The notes beneath the pieces are model-generated. The model did not search any database, was not told where the DNA came from, and saw only the letters and a list, made by a program, of their open reading frames with translations. Shown here in pieces: positions 35,691-46,940 of a stretch of 64,000 bases of DNA. The translations under genes and the position numbers were made by a program. Origin of the DNA: Karstenula rhodostoma CBS 690.94 (taxonomy: Eukaryota; Ascomycota; Dothideomycetes; Pleosporales; Didymosphaeriaceae); NCBI GenBank assembly GCA_010093485.1, contig MU001502.1, positions 144,057-208,056 on the forward strand, given 5' to 3'. Each line of letters starts with the position of its first letter. The first letter of the stretch is position 1.

Positions 35691-38341
35691 AACTCGGAGC
35701 ACCGTGTCTGGGAGGCATCCATCCATCCCGCCGACGCACCGTCTCCTCTGCCCATGCAACACCGACTCGCTACCCTCAAGCCCTGCGGGCGTGCCTGTTG
35801 GTTGGAGTGCAACCTCGTCGAGCAACACGCTGGAGCAACGGGCTGCCCGCTTTCCTGCTCTCATCCTGGGCCTTCGGGAAACACACGGGCGACACCAACA
35901 AGCAGAAATCAGCCTATTCGCTGCCCAGAGGCCCTCATCTCATCTCACGCACAACGGCCGATTGGAAGCCGCTTCTGGGCATCTCGCATTGCGCCTCTTC
36001 CCTGTCCCCGGACCGCTAGCGATGCCTGTTCCACGGCTGCTCTCCCGCCTCTCCCGCGCCGCTGATTCGCCCACCCCACCCAGCGACAACGGTTGAACGG
36101 CCTCTGGCGCAATCTCCCGCTTCCTCGCGCCTCGACCTCGTCCTCGACCTCGACTCACCCTGTGCAAGAACAACCTCGCCGCCCATCATCAACAACCTGC
36201 TTCCTTTGCTTTGCCTGTGCCACCGTGGTGTTGAGCTGCCACACTCGTTGGCCGCCCGCCCGTCGCAGTCGTTGAGCCACTGCCTCTTGCGACCCCGCCT
36301 GCGTGCGCCGAGTAGGGACACGCCGGATCGTCACGTCGTCATTGGCTTGGGCCAGCCTCTGCTCTACTGCACGGCGTGCTCATGCCGTGACGCATCCAAC
36401 CGACCCACCAACACCTCACATGGCGTGCAGCAAAAGCACCGCCGCGCCCAACCCCGTGCTACTGCTGACAGCCATGTCTCCTGCCACCCCCTACTCTGGC
36501 CGCCTGCCTTGCGCCGTCACCACGGCCGACTGCGTTGACACGGTTCCACCTCGCTTGCCCTTGCTCGACACCGCAGCTCTGTTCGTAGCCGCTGCTGGGG
36601 CTCGGAGCCAGAGAGGATGGTCCTTTGTGTCACGCTTCTCCTGCCCATCTGACGCGTCGGACAATATAAGACGCTCTAGCATCAAGCCTACCACGCTTGA
36701 GCCACGCTTGAGGACGACCCCGAGAAACGGCTATCCACCTCGCACGTATGATGGAACTCTCAATGATCACGCCATGACAGCGACATCTCCGCCGCGTTTG
36801 TTGATATGCATCTTCTGTTGAGTATTCCCAACATTCACAGAACCAAAAACACCCGCCCTACGTCACTGCCATCTCGCTTCGGAAACCACGCAGTTCTAAA
36901 CAAGCTCATCCGCGGCGGAATATATCGTCATGAAAGTTGCCAGAGACGATCTAGATTCACACCAAAACCTCTACCCCAACTTTGGTCGTAGGTAATCCCA
37001 CTTATCCATCACCCCAAAGGTGGACACCTTTTGTTGAGACGACCTCATGACGTTTGTAGAGAACGGACATGTCATTTCTACCCTGAACCATACTCTTCTT
37101 ACGCACAGATACCATATCTCATCCGTCATGAAGTGCTCAGGCGGCACTCCGTAGATACTCGTGTCGTCACCGCCTTAAAGACCTCTCGCTCTCCACTGTC
37201 CCTTCGATACAGGGAGCACAGGTACTCCTCCGTGAACATCTACACCCGCTATCCCTTCCCTCACAGGTTAGGTACCTCTAAACAGCACACCCCCACACGT
37301 TCCCTTTTCCCAACGCGTGTTCAGCACAGCCAATCTTCCCTCCCCTCTCTTATTGGATTATATCATATGCCCATCTCCATAGCATCTTGCATCGCGAATA
37401 GTCCTTTACTCCTCGATTGTGGGGATAAACCCAGCTGAGCATTCATCTGCTTCCTTCACCCCATCAGCCAGGGCCCGTAGTATACTAACCCCCTCCTCCT
37501 ACTTCCTCGAAAATGGAACAGGGGGCGTACAGGATGGCGCTGTCTAGGTAGTAGGGTGTTTGGAGGGTTTAGTTTGTAACTTCTCCTAGTTAACTGATGT
37601 ATCTGCCACACAGTTAGATGTGGTCGCGCTTATGTCGGCAGCTAGCTGATTATCTGGAGGTCACTCCAGTCATAAGCATACCTATATTCGAGCACGTACT
37701 AGAAGTATATTAGCACCATCTTCTTCCCAACGCCACTGAATCTCTCTACGAAAAACTAAGCATCTTGATACTTCTACCTGACACTTTAATCAAAGCCAAT
37801 AAATACTAACTGGTAGACAAGCTGAACCCGATATACCTCCACCCAGTTCATACCCTTTCCCGACCCAAAACTAGACTGGTATCCCAACCCAACCCACCCG
37901 TCCGTCGCTACCACGGTCCTACGAATCCTGCACCTTAGCGTGATCCTCCTGCGGATGGGGCCAGATCAGGCATGGGCGATCCACCCCGGGCCGGAGTGAC
38001 AGTGCAGTGCATAGAAGGAGCGGCCGCATGCACCGTACATAGCGTAGAGCGCTAGAGGGACATTGCAGTGGCATGTCACGACTCAGGTCCTACCGTCTTG
38101 GAGAAGCTTGTAGCAGCGGCAGCTGGCATCATAATCCTGCAGGGGGAATAACACTAACGTTGTGAATGGAGGTGAGTAACGCCTGGGGCGGAAATGTACG
38201 TGGTGTAGTAGCGCACTTATACGCCATCTATATCGCCATCTCCACTGGGTCTTGATCACATACACACACACACACACACCCTCTCCGCCATCGCGGGAAA
38301 CTTACCCCGCCTGCGTTTTGTCATCTCATAGCACTTACACA

Positions 38342-38745
38342 AAATGCTACACTTCCTCCTCCTCGGCCTCGGCCTCGACCCCCGCACAAGCCCTCCAATC
38401 TATCGCCGCTAAAATAGCCCTCGGCGTCGCCCGCGCAGAGCGCAATGCGTTTAACATCACCACCCACCACCTCGACTGGCGCGCTCCCTCGGCGGCATTT
38501 GCTGTTCTTGAGGAAATCCTTACCTAAGGCCCTGAGGGTACGAAGGCCGGTGCTGGCGAAGAAGGGTGGGACGCAGTCACGATCGGGCAGGGGCTGCGGA
38601 TGGGGAAGGAGCCGGAGCTGTTTGAGGGGGCGGTGGGGGTTTTGAGGAGGGTGGTTGGGAAAAGGGTGAGGGTGCTGTTTAATGATAGGGCGGATAGGCA
38701 GTGTGCGACGCTTGAGCGGGGGTTTGGTGTGGTTATGGGGGAGTA
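38342..38745 (+). pseudogene. Coding remnant with an in-frame stop
   Basis: One plus-strand frame runs from about 38252 to a TAG at 38743-38745 interrupted only by TAA at 38525-38527. Before it reads IAAKIALGVARAERNAFNITTHHLDW and AAFAVLEEILT; after it reads AGEEGWDAVTIGQGLRMG, FEGAVGVLRRVVGKRVRVLF. Both sides have protein-like composition and continue for about 70 codons past the stop. A CAA-to-TAA change would explain it. I do not recognise the family. No good intron removes the stop. Confidence 0.4.
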
Positions 38746-39292
38746 GCTGGGCAGATGGGCGGGAGATGGGACGGTTAGGAGGGGATGGGTTTAGTTGGGG
38801 TTGATATTGTGTAGATGGTAGGGTGGGGTTGGAGACGGGGCGGGGGCCGCGAGCGATTGACTGAATGAAGGGTTCCGCCCCGTATCGACACTGCCGATCG
38901 ATCAACCACCCGCAGCACCGGACCTCAGCTTAACCATGGCGGTCGCGCATATCTGCATAGAAGCGCATCTGGTCCTGCCGGAAACCCAACTATTGGGCAC
39001 GCGCTTGGCGAGGCTCAGGCTGAGGCGGCGCATTGTGACAGGCAAGGGTCTGCGCGCGAACCATCGCCAACCCTGGCTCTCAGCCAGTCGCGTACAGACG
39101 CCATTTCACTCATACCATTCTGGGTTTGTACTTAGTATCGTCATGACTCGAACCACTCGCTTTCGCTTCAGCAAGAATACACCGTACTTGCTCTTATAAA
39201 CTGTGGCCCGTTGCTGTTAGGACTGGTTGCAAGTCCAACCGAGACACCGCTGCATTTCCTCTCAAAGACGCAAAACACGATTCGCGATCCCA

Positions 39293-39860
39293 AACATGCA
39301 CGTCTTCTGGGAGAAGCAGCTCCGCAACCCAGACGGCGAGCCCACGAACCTTCTCTACACATCCAAGGCCGGCGCCCCCCGCCTCTACGCAATCAAAGGC
39401 TGAAGATCAACCCCTACTCGGGCGATATCGAAAAAGAAACACTCGGGGGTTACTAAGGCTTCTTCAACGTAAACACCAATGCAACCATCTGCGCTTCGGA
39501 AGATGGCAAGCATCTCTTCGCTTCAATCCACGGCACCATGTGGCGCCTCCATCCCGAAGAGCTCGGGGTCGAGAAGCGCATCCACATCGACAAAGCACAG
39601 TATAAAACTAGCATGCACATGAAGACGCGGATCCAAAAGGACGGCAGCACGTCGACAGCTCGCACTGGCTCTGGGTCGCCGCGGACTCGCACTGCTGGCG
39701 CCTAGATGTAGATCTGACCATCCACGCCTCGAACATGCTACGGCTACACCATGCCAGGCATGACCTTTTACATCGGCGACCAAGGGATATGTTTCGTAAG
39801 GGGTACGCCTACATGGTCGCCCTCGCCGTCAACCTCAGCTACAATATTTATAGTGGATGA
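39293..39860 (+). pseudogene. Decayed gene fragment with frameshifts and a stop
   Basis: Protein-like stretches appear in successive frames: MHVFWEKQLRNPDGEP and LLYTSKAGAPRLYAIKG in one; LKINPYSGDIEKETLGGY, a TAA, then GFFNVNTNATICASEDGKH, LFASIHGTMWRLHPEELGVE and HIDKAQYKTSMHMKTRIQ in the next; and SSHWLWVAADSHCW and YAYMVALAVNLSYNIYSG in a third. The order and spacing suggest one ancestral gene broken by at least two indels and a nonsense change. The GDIEKETLGG..ASEDGKHLF style resembles beta-propeller proteins, but that is a guess. Not a functional gene as it stands. Confidence 0.45.
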
Positions 39861-40983
39861 CGAGAACGGACCATTGTGAACCTTTCAATCAAATCCGCTT
39901 GAGCTGGCGTGGTTGGTTGCCTTTCCTCGACCATCGTAAATACTCTGCTGAGGTTAGGGGGGCACGTGTCCATCAGCCAAACGAACGAAGATGAGACAGC
40001 AGTATATACAACAAGCGATCAGGTATTAGCCTTCCGTCGCTCGCAGCGCTGTACCGCTTTGGAAACCCAATGGGTAAGCCGTCCAAAGACTGACAAGCAT
40101 CGCGCATCTTCACTCGACATCACAGCAAACAGACATATTGGTAAAACGTATAGCATTGAAGTTCTAACGGCATGCGATACGATGATGAGTTCTGGTTCGG
40201 CACTGCAATATTGAAGTAGGGAGACGCGCTCGCGAGGAGGATGGGGATGAGAAAGTGGATTGGGTGGATATCGCGTTGGGTGTAAATCGTTGGGAAGCAG
40301 TGTACGAGCAGTTTGGACTCGTAGCCGTCTGCGTTGAGACGAGGGTCAGCAGGCTACTTGCACAACCGGACGGAATCGTCATAGGGGACAAGGGCAAAGG
40401 CTTTTTCGCGACTGCCAACATTCCATCTAGCAAATTATCGACCAGGAGTTGACCGAATCGTAACTATGTTGGATGTAATCACTCACTATAAGGTAGGATG
40501 GTTTGGTAAAGCAGGGGATAACACTGCGTCACCAAATCACTCTACCTCATAGTGATTATATGTAATAGTTCAGTTCGGTCAAGTCCTTTCGATAACCTGA
40601 CAGAAAGATGTCGATGGTCGTGAAGAAGCCTTTGCCCTTGCATCGGACCTGTGTGCAGTTCTACCCACACAAGCCCGCGCGTTTCTTGCATTTGGTTCAT
40701 CTCATGAGAGACTATCCAGGAGACACCACGAGGAGGCGCAAGAATCCGACTTCTGTCTCCCGTCCACCTCTTGCCGCCGCCAGCCCGCAGGCCACGACGC
40801 ATACTTCGCCCGAAGCACGAATTGTCGATATCCGGACCACCATTGTCGTGAAAAAACCCGCCGTCCCGATCCCCCGAGACGAAACCACCTGCAATCCGTT
40901 GCTCTTGTGCCCAGTGTAAACTCGGTAAAGCAACACAATATCCACCTTGCGGTGGATGGTAAAAAAGTTCATTCAAAAAGGGT

Positions 40984-41009
40984 GCAGCGCCGTCCGGGGA
41001 CGGCGCTGC
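40984..41009. repeat. Perfect 26-bp palindrome (12-bp arms)
   Basis: Left arm GCAGCGCCGTCC, centre GG, right arm the exact complement. Very GC-rich, so a strong hairpin in single strand. No gene end is recognised nearby. Confidence 0.9.
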
Positions 41010-41631
41010 GGTAACCAAAAAGGCTGGGGAACACGCAGGACCGGTCGGTATGGGGGGCGATCGATCGAGCGTGGATGCGCGGACGTAAGACGTCTCCCCG
41101 GCGGTACGAGACCGCCGCGCGAGGCCAACCTATGCGAGCATATGAGGGCCAGCTGCACGGCCATCCGGAGATGGGCTGCAGATGCGAGGGTGCGCGGGAG
41201 CAGAGTGCCATGGACCTTGCGGCCTGTCGGGGCCGCCCGAGGACGACCCCATATCGGTTGGCATCTTCCGCTGGGAGCGAGTCTGGATGGAACAAGCGTC
41301 GTCGGTTCCCAGCGACGGGGGAATGCCCCTGCTCAAGCGGGCTCGCAGAGAGCGGACATCTCCAGTACGAGGTCTGTAAGAGCGGATCGATTAGAGAGCT
41401 CGCTCTGGAGATGTCCAAACCAAAAAAGTATTCGTATTCTGTTTCGACGTAAAATCTCGACAGATGGATCTTGACAGTTCTCTTGAAAGAGGGATCGTGA
41501 GGGGTGTCTGATAGACATCTTGCGCACACAAGGTGACACACGTAGTACACACAAGTTGGGTAGGACAGCGCCATCAGCTCTGCGGCTGTCCGCGCTCCGA
41601 TACACCAACTAAAAAAAATTCAGTAGTTGCT

Positions 41632-41676
41632 CGAAAGCAGTTCCTTGAAAGCAGTTCTGTAAAAGCAGTTCTGTAG
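41632..41676. repeat. 14-15-bp repeat, three units
   Basis: Three successive units sharing AAAGCAGTTC(C/T)(T/G)T. Microrepeat in noncoding sequence. Confidence 0.8.
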
Positions 41677-43454
41677 GTATCTTGCAGCGGCGACTTGTAC
41701 TTGCCACATCACTCTGACGCACTCAGGCAGTCCTCGGTGATCTTGGGCCAAGCAAAGGCCAGTAACCAGTTTCCCGATCGCGATCAAAGCAAACACGCTA
41801 ATGAAAGCCGATCGGTGGAGACAGCGATGTGTACCAAGTACGACAAAACGCTGTACCCTGGGACTCGATGCCACGACAGACCAAACATAGGTCTTCGTGC
41901 AGAGCCCCAATGCAGCCATTGCGTGAGCGACCGGAGTCGTCCACGCGTTAACCACGGGCGCGATGCCACGTGCAGCCTGATGACAGGCGCAGCGTGCACA
42001 AACGCATCAACGGCGGAGGATAGGATGGAGGGTGCGTCTGAAGCGTTGTATGCCAGGACCTTTCGGCCTGTCACGGTTGCAAGCAACCGCATATCTGTGG
42101 CATCTTCCGCGGGGTCTGCTCCATAATGATTCCAACAGGGCCGGCCTCCCGGGCAGAGAGGGCGACGCTAAGGCTCAGTGTGCAGCGCGGACCCGGCGGC
42201 GGAGGTAGATCCTCATCATCAGACGGCCTTTCCTAACAGGACAGGAGGAACGGCATCGAGGGATCGGGGCGGCGGGCGAGGGCGGGATTCGTGCTTCGAC
42301 GGTGGTGGTGAGGAGAGGAGGGGGAGCGCGGCCGGTGGGGGATTTATAGGCCGCCTGGATGCGGTGAGCTAAGCCAGGAGGCGGCGTATCACATTGACGC
42401 ACGCGGTGGGGCGGGGCGTCCAGAGCGCTGACGCTGTGCCAGCTCACTGCAACGAGCGTCACGCGGCGCTTGCAGTGCTGCACCGCGGGATGCGTCGTAT
42501 CGAAGAGGCGGCTGCTTGCGTCGGCGGATCGAGCATTTGCATTTGCAGCGCGGGTGGTGGTTGTTGTGTGGGAGAACCAGACGGAGGAGAGGCCAACAAG
42601 CCCAACAAGCGGCGACCATGGACAGCCTGGTGTGGGGCCGATCCGTCACTCCACGTCTTGCCAAGACTATCTACATCACGTGCCTACCTACGTCACGTGT
42701 AACGAGCTGGAGACTGCCTGCTCTCACGGTGAAGGTGAAAGTGAACAGTGACCGGTCTCTCCTGTGCAGAGATCTCGCAGCTCTGTACGCAAACACAACG
42801 GCACTCACAGCAATACGACTGTACCGTTGGTTGTCAGCCTGAATAACACGGTTTGCGTGTCACAGTCGCGTCGCGCGCCCGCTTTTCGGCCCGACCGCGA
42901 CCCGAATCACATGCAGGCAGGTGGCTGGACATGACACAACTGCACGTCCTACGAGGCGTCACAGATGCGAGGTTGGTGAAGATCGTCGTCATTGGGCTGA
43001 TCCAATATGTGATCCAATATGTGCTGACTGTCCCGCGTGCCCAGCGTCGACGCGTTCCAGGGCAGATTAACGGACCGTACCTCTGCGGCCGCGGGCTGAC
43101 AGGGAAAAGAAACCATGCATGGGATGGGACGCGTGGAGAATAAAAGTGCTTGCCACGCGTGGTGCGACTGAGTACATGTAGTACGGGTCAGATGAGACAC
43201 CACGGATGGTTGGTTTTCTGACTGTTGACACGAACTACAAAAGTAGTGTCCCGTAAAGTGATGGACAAAGATATGGACTGCGACTGCCGCCCAATAGTAA
43301 CACAAAATGAAGCGTTGTAAATGGGCAGAGACACCATGGATGAAGCGCCTAGAAAGTGGATTCGTTTACCAAGCGGTTCCATGTCCTGGAGAAACGGTTG
43401 AACGTGAAAAGCAAACTTCATTAAATAGGTACTCTAAAACATCTACATCTTCTC

Positions 43455-44892
43455 CTACGCGAACACCGAGCTGCTACAAGCCTGCACAAAGTAACCCGCA
43501 TGGCTCGTCACCACCCTTCCACTCGGCGTTGTAATCCTCACAATGTTCTGCCCAACACCACCCCCGTTCGCCCACAGATACGTGAGCGGGACGGCATCGC
43601 CCGCGTTCAGCCTCAGGTACGTGTTGCCGTCGACGTTGCCCCCGCCCGTGCGTGCAGACCGGAAGGCCGCGTTGCCATCGTTCCACGCCGAATACGCGTT
43701 ATCCCCCGTCCACGCATACCCGTAGTTGTCGACGTCGCCGCCGCGCGACGTGATGATGTATTGCCCGGTCTCCTTGGCGATGAAGAAGCCCTGGAGGAGC
43801 AGCGCGGCGAAGTCGGATGGGAACGAGCGGCCGTCGGAGAGGGTGAGCGTTGTGCTGCCGCTGGGCCAGTTGGGCGTCGCAAAGGAGAGCGAGGTTATGG
43901 CGCCGCTGAACTGGGCGGGCTGGTTTTTGAAGTAGTTTGAGGTGAAGCCGCCGCCGTCGGCGCGGTTGGCGTCGAAGGTGTGCGTGTATTTGCGGTACTG
44001 GACGCCGTTGGAGGCGATGGTGGTCTCAACGGCGTAGGCGGTGATGGTTGACGTCGTTGTGGTCTCTTCGGTCGCAGTTGCCTGCTCGGTGGTGGTCTCG
44101 GTCACGGTTGTGGCGCTGGGATGGGTCAGTCAAATGGCACACGGCGGCATTGATGTGCACTCACGCAGTGGCAGTAGGAATCTCGTAGAGGGTGCTGGTC
44201 TCTGTGATAGTGCCCGGAACCAAGGTCTGAGTTGCAGTCGTGGTGGTAGAAGGTGTGGGAATGGAGAGACATGAGCAGACAGTAGAGATGTACTGTTTGG
44301 ACCAGTCCTTTGGAATGGCACTCGGTTTGCCATAGTATGCGGCTCCTCGCTTTACTTCCGGCGCTGGGACTGCAGCGTCTTCTGGTATTACGCCGGTGGG
44401 CGCTGTGTAGGTGTAAGCACTGTTCAGGCAGGTGATGGTGGACGTTGAAGTCGTGGAGGTAATGGTGGCATAATTGGTCTAGGATGATCAGTATTGTTTT
44501 GAGCATGATAGGATGCAACCTACCCTCGTGCTGGTGGATGTGATAGTTTGGGTGTCCGTGACAATCGCCGTCTGCGTCTGCGTCGAAGTGACTGCGTCTT
44601 CCGTAATTGTGAAGGGAGTCGTCGTAGTCAAGCTGGCGGGCGTGACGGTGGCGGTTGTTGAGCTGCGCATGTATTAGTACGAACGGGTTGGTAGTATATT
44701 TGCAACTACTCACAAGGTCAAGGTCGGAATGGACAGGAAGCTAGAGCAGTACTTGGTAGCCGCTGCATCCTTCTCCAAGACATGAAGAACGATGTCGTTG
44801 GCTTTGCAGAATAAGTTGTTGAGCAATGTTTTGTCGACAATTGGGGACGCAGAAACCGCCACAGGCAGAAGAAGTGCAATAGATCCGCGCAT
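43455..44892 (-). CDS. Secreted GLEYA-type adhesin-like protein
   Basis: Four exons: 44714-44892, 44524-44662, 44165-44478, 43455-44115; introns of 51, 45, 49 and 49-nt class with standard ends, total 1293 nt, 430 residues. Signal peptide MRGSIALLLPVAVSASP. The next 220 residues are mostly Thr-rich low-complexity (TTATVTPASLTTTTPFTITE, then TSTITCLNSAYTYTAP) with a Cys-containing segment (KQYISTVCSCLSIP). The C-terminal 160 residues form a GLEYA/PA14-like lectin fold: ALLLQGFFIAKETGQYIIT, NYGYAWTGDNAYSAW, YLRLNAGDAVPLTYLWANGGGVGQ. GLEYA domains are cell-surface carbohydrate binders related to yeast flocculins; no literal GLEYA string is present. The binding domain is C-terminal and there is no GPI signal, so probably secreted. 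Confidence 0.85.
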
Positions 44893-44998
44893 GTTTGCTG
44901 GTGTATGCGATTGAGATAAACGGTGGGATACTTGCTTCTCTTCTGTCGTCGAAATCAACTGCTCCTGAAGACCTTTTCAGCGGCGCGATGCCCATCGC

Positions 44999-45005
44999 AT
45001 TTATA
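44999..45005 (-). promoter_or_regulatory. TATA box of the GLEYA-protein gene
   Basis: TATAAAT on the minus strand about 110 bp upstream of the start at 44892. Confidence 0.45.
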
Positions 45006-46468
45006 CTACATATTGCAAATTTAAACACATGGACGGCGAGCCCGAAGCCCATGGCATGTGGCTTCGCTTCTCCCCACTTAGGTCCAAACGAAGCTGAAAA
45101 ACCTAGACAACTTCTCATGTCGCGATACTGGGCGAGCGCCAGCGACGGTCTGTCCGTGACGCTATTCAGCACAGAATTGGTGTAGGTTAGCGAAGTTGGA
45201 GTGCTACTACCTAATCCAGTAAGTTGGGGGTGTTCTCTAGCACGAATTAAGGCTGGACGGGGACGGATTGGTCGTACTCGCGAGCGCTAAATCCCCACGA
45301 CCCCTGAGTTCCCGCCCCATTCAGCTGTGTTCTAGTCCAGCCTCGCCAAAGTCGATATCCATCTGCAGGAACTTTTCGTCCCTGCAGCCACGTGTATCCA
45401 TGGCAGCTGTCAGTGGGCTGTATTTACCGATGATGGGTCTCAGATCAACTGTTTCTTGTCCACATTCAAGCGAAGAAGCAAACCGTGCTTTTGCGGGAAG
45501 GTAGATGCTTGTCCCGTGAAACATCTTTTATTTGATGTAAATAGCAAAAGCAGTGGTGTTATCATTGTTGTCAGCCATCCCGTCGTATTACACTCTCCTG
45601 CTTCTGCGGAACTCGCCGCAGTTGGCGCGCCTATCGCTAACATCAGCTACCCAGACTATGTCTAGTCAGCAATTATAGAACGCTGATTTCCCACTAGCCA
45701 AAAGTCTAGATTCATTCTTACACCCACTCCTCGTGTATATCCTCGTCGTTCGGATCTTGCCATGTTTGCCCAGCTGGCTTGGCCGGCCTACACCACTCCT
45801 ACAGCGCTCTAGAACCTTGCCCGAATACTCTCTCATCATACTGTCTTCGCCAAAGCATGTCTTTAGCGGCATTTACACCCTCCTGGAAGGTTTGGGTGCA
45901 TATTTCGGCAGGGATTTTCTCCTTTCAAAAGATCACAAAAAGGTCTAACCACCGCAACCACGCTACGCACCCGAACCTCCCAGGAGGGTGTACTGCGCGG
46001 GACGCCCGAATCATATCCTGGCAGCGTGACTCGGCGACATTGAGATCGACTATGTAAGCCACATAGATCGCCGTCGTGTACGAAAGACTGACTACGAAAC
46101 CTCGCAAGCACGCCCGTGACCGGTTTGTATTGTTGCTGTAGAGCTTTGCGTTACGAAAAAGAAAAGACAGGATATCAACAGCTGTAAGACACATCTCAAG
46201 AAGTCCCGCAGTACAGTTCCACATCTGCAACCTGAAAAACACTGTCCAAAAAAAAACCCCCCCAGACAGAGTCTTTACCCAAGATCTTAGCCCACCTTAC
46301 ACGCAGCTGGACAGCCAATTACAACTCAAAACACTTCCCACGAGTGACGATCTCTGCAACACCATCAGCAAGATATCATGGCAATACATCCGGTTATGAC
46401 TCACTGTGACAACAAGTCTTCGACCTCTCTGACCTCTAGTCGATCCTCTGGAGGCACAACCTCGCCTG
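45006..46468. other. Intergenic with a long inverted repeat
   Basis: No supported gene in about 1.5 kb. Two overlapping minus-strand frames at 45321-45643 look faintly protein-like in succession, possibly a remnant, but nothing is recognised. The inverted repeat at 45874-45992 is listed separately. Confidence 0.4.
45874..45992. repeat. Inverted repeat with 29-bp arms, 61-bp loop
   Basis: Arms 45874-45902 and 45964-45992 match at 26 of 29 positions; all three mismatches are transitions. Core of each arm is CACCCTCCTGG followed by AGGTT. Could be the hairpin of a small noncoding RNA, a MITE-like remnant or a recombination relic. Confidence 0.8.
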
Positions 46469-46940
46469 CTACTCCTCCAACTCCAACCACCTATTTCCAT
46501 TGCACACGTGCGTGATAGAAATGTCTTCTAACCCCGCTTCCGCGTTGGTGGTCTGGTAGTCGTCGTTTTTCTCCGCGTTGAGGCCGTCAGAGTCAGGATC
46601 AGGATCGTCGAAGCCGTTGATGATGCCCCTGTCGCATTTGAAGGCTCCTCTGCCACGGCGGACCGTCGGAGACGCAGCACTGGTCCTACTGCTTTGAGTC
46701 AACTCCAGATGCGGTGCGGCGGTCGGTGGACTGGTGCTGGTTGACATGGTGTCGTCGGCAGGTGTTGCGAGCACTGGGTAGAGTAACATTTGTTACGAAG
46801 ATTTTGATAAAGAGTCGTGGCCGCTGTATGAGAGAGAAGAGACATTTCTTGATTTCTAACAGGAGTGTTTGGCTCAGACAATAAGCTTGAGAGTTTTGCT
46901 TGTCTCGTCAAACTTGACCGCAGACTAGCTAACTGTTGAG
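46469..46940 (-). pseudogene. Probable out-of-frame C-terminal continuation of the ankyrin protein
   Basis: Directly after the stop at 46925 a +1 frame reads a Leu-heptad coiled coil (SQQLASLRSSLTRQAKLSSLL) and EPNTPVRNQEMSLLSHTAATTLYQNLRNK without interruption. At about 46790 protein-like sequence returns to the original frame (VRRGRGAFKCDRGIINGFDDPDPDSDG) down to a TAG at 46469. The helical register LSSEIQAET continues naturally into SQQLASLR. This looks like the original C-terminus displaced by two compensating small indels, real or from base calling. Confidence 0.5.

Larger units (their letters stand above)
34486..38341. other. Long gene-free region upstream of veA
   Basis: About 3.9 kb without a supported gene. 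The first 1.5-2 kb is CT/GC-biased with short repeats and is a plausible veA promoter and leader. Beyond 36.8 kb the sequence is more neutral. A (CA)n microsatellite lies at 38262-38279. Several frames of 100-260 codons occur on both strands at once at 34.5-36 kb, the mark of GC-biased noncoding sequence. Confidence 0.5.
39861..43454. other. Gene-free region with small repeats
   Basis: About 3.6 kb without a supported gene. Plus- and minus-strand frames at 40947-41574 overlap each other and show no family feature. Contains the palindrome at 40984 and a short repeat at 41632 listed separately. It also has a small direct repeat (GTGATCCAATAT twice, 43000-43025). Confidence 0.5.

Noticed and set aside
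40947..41574. 175- and 201-codon frames on opposite strands
   Set aside because: Mutually overlapping, no recognisable features, no good start context; treated as noncoding.
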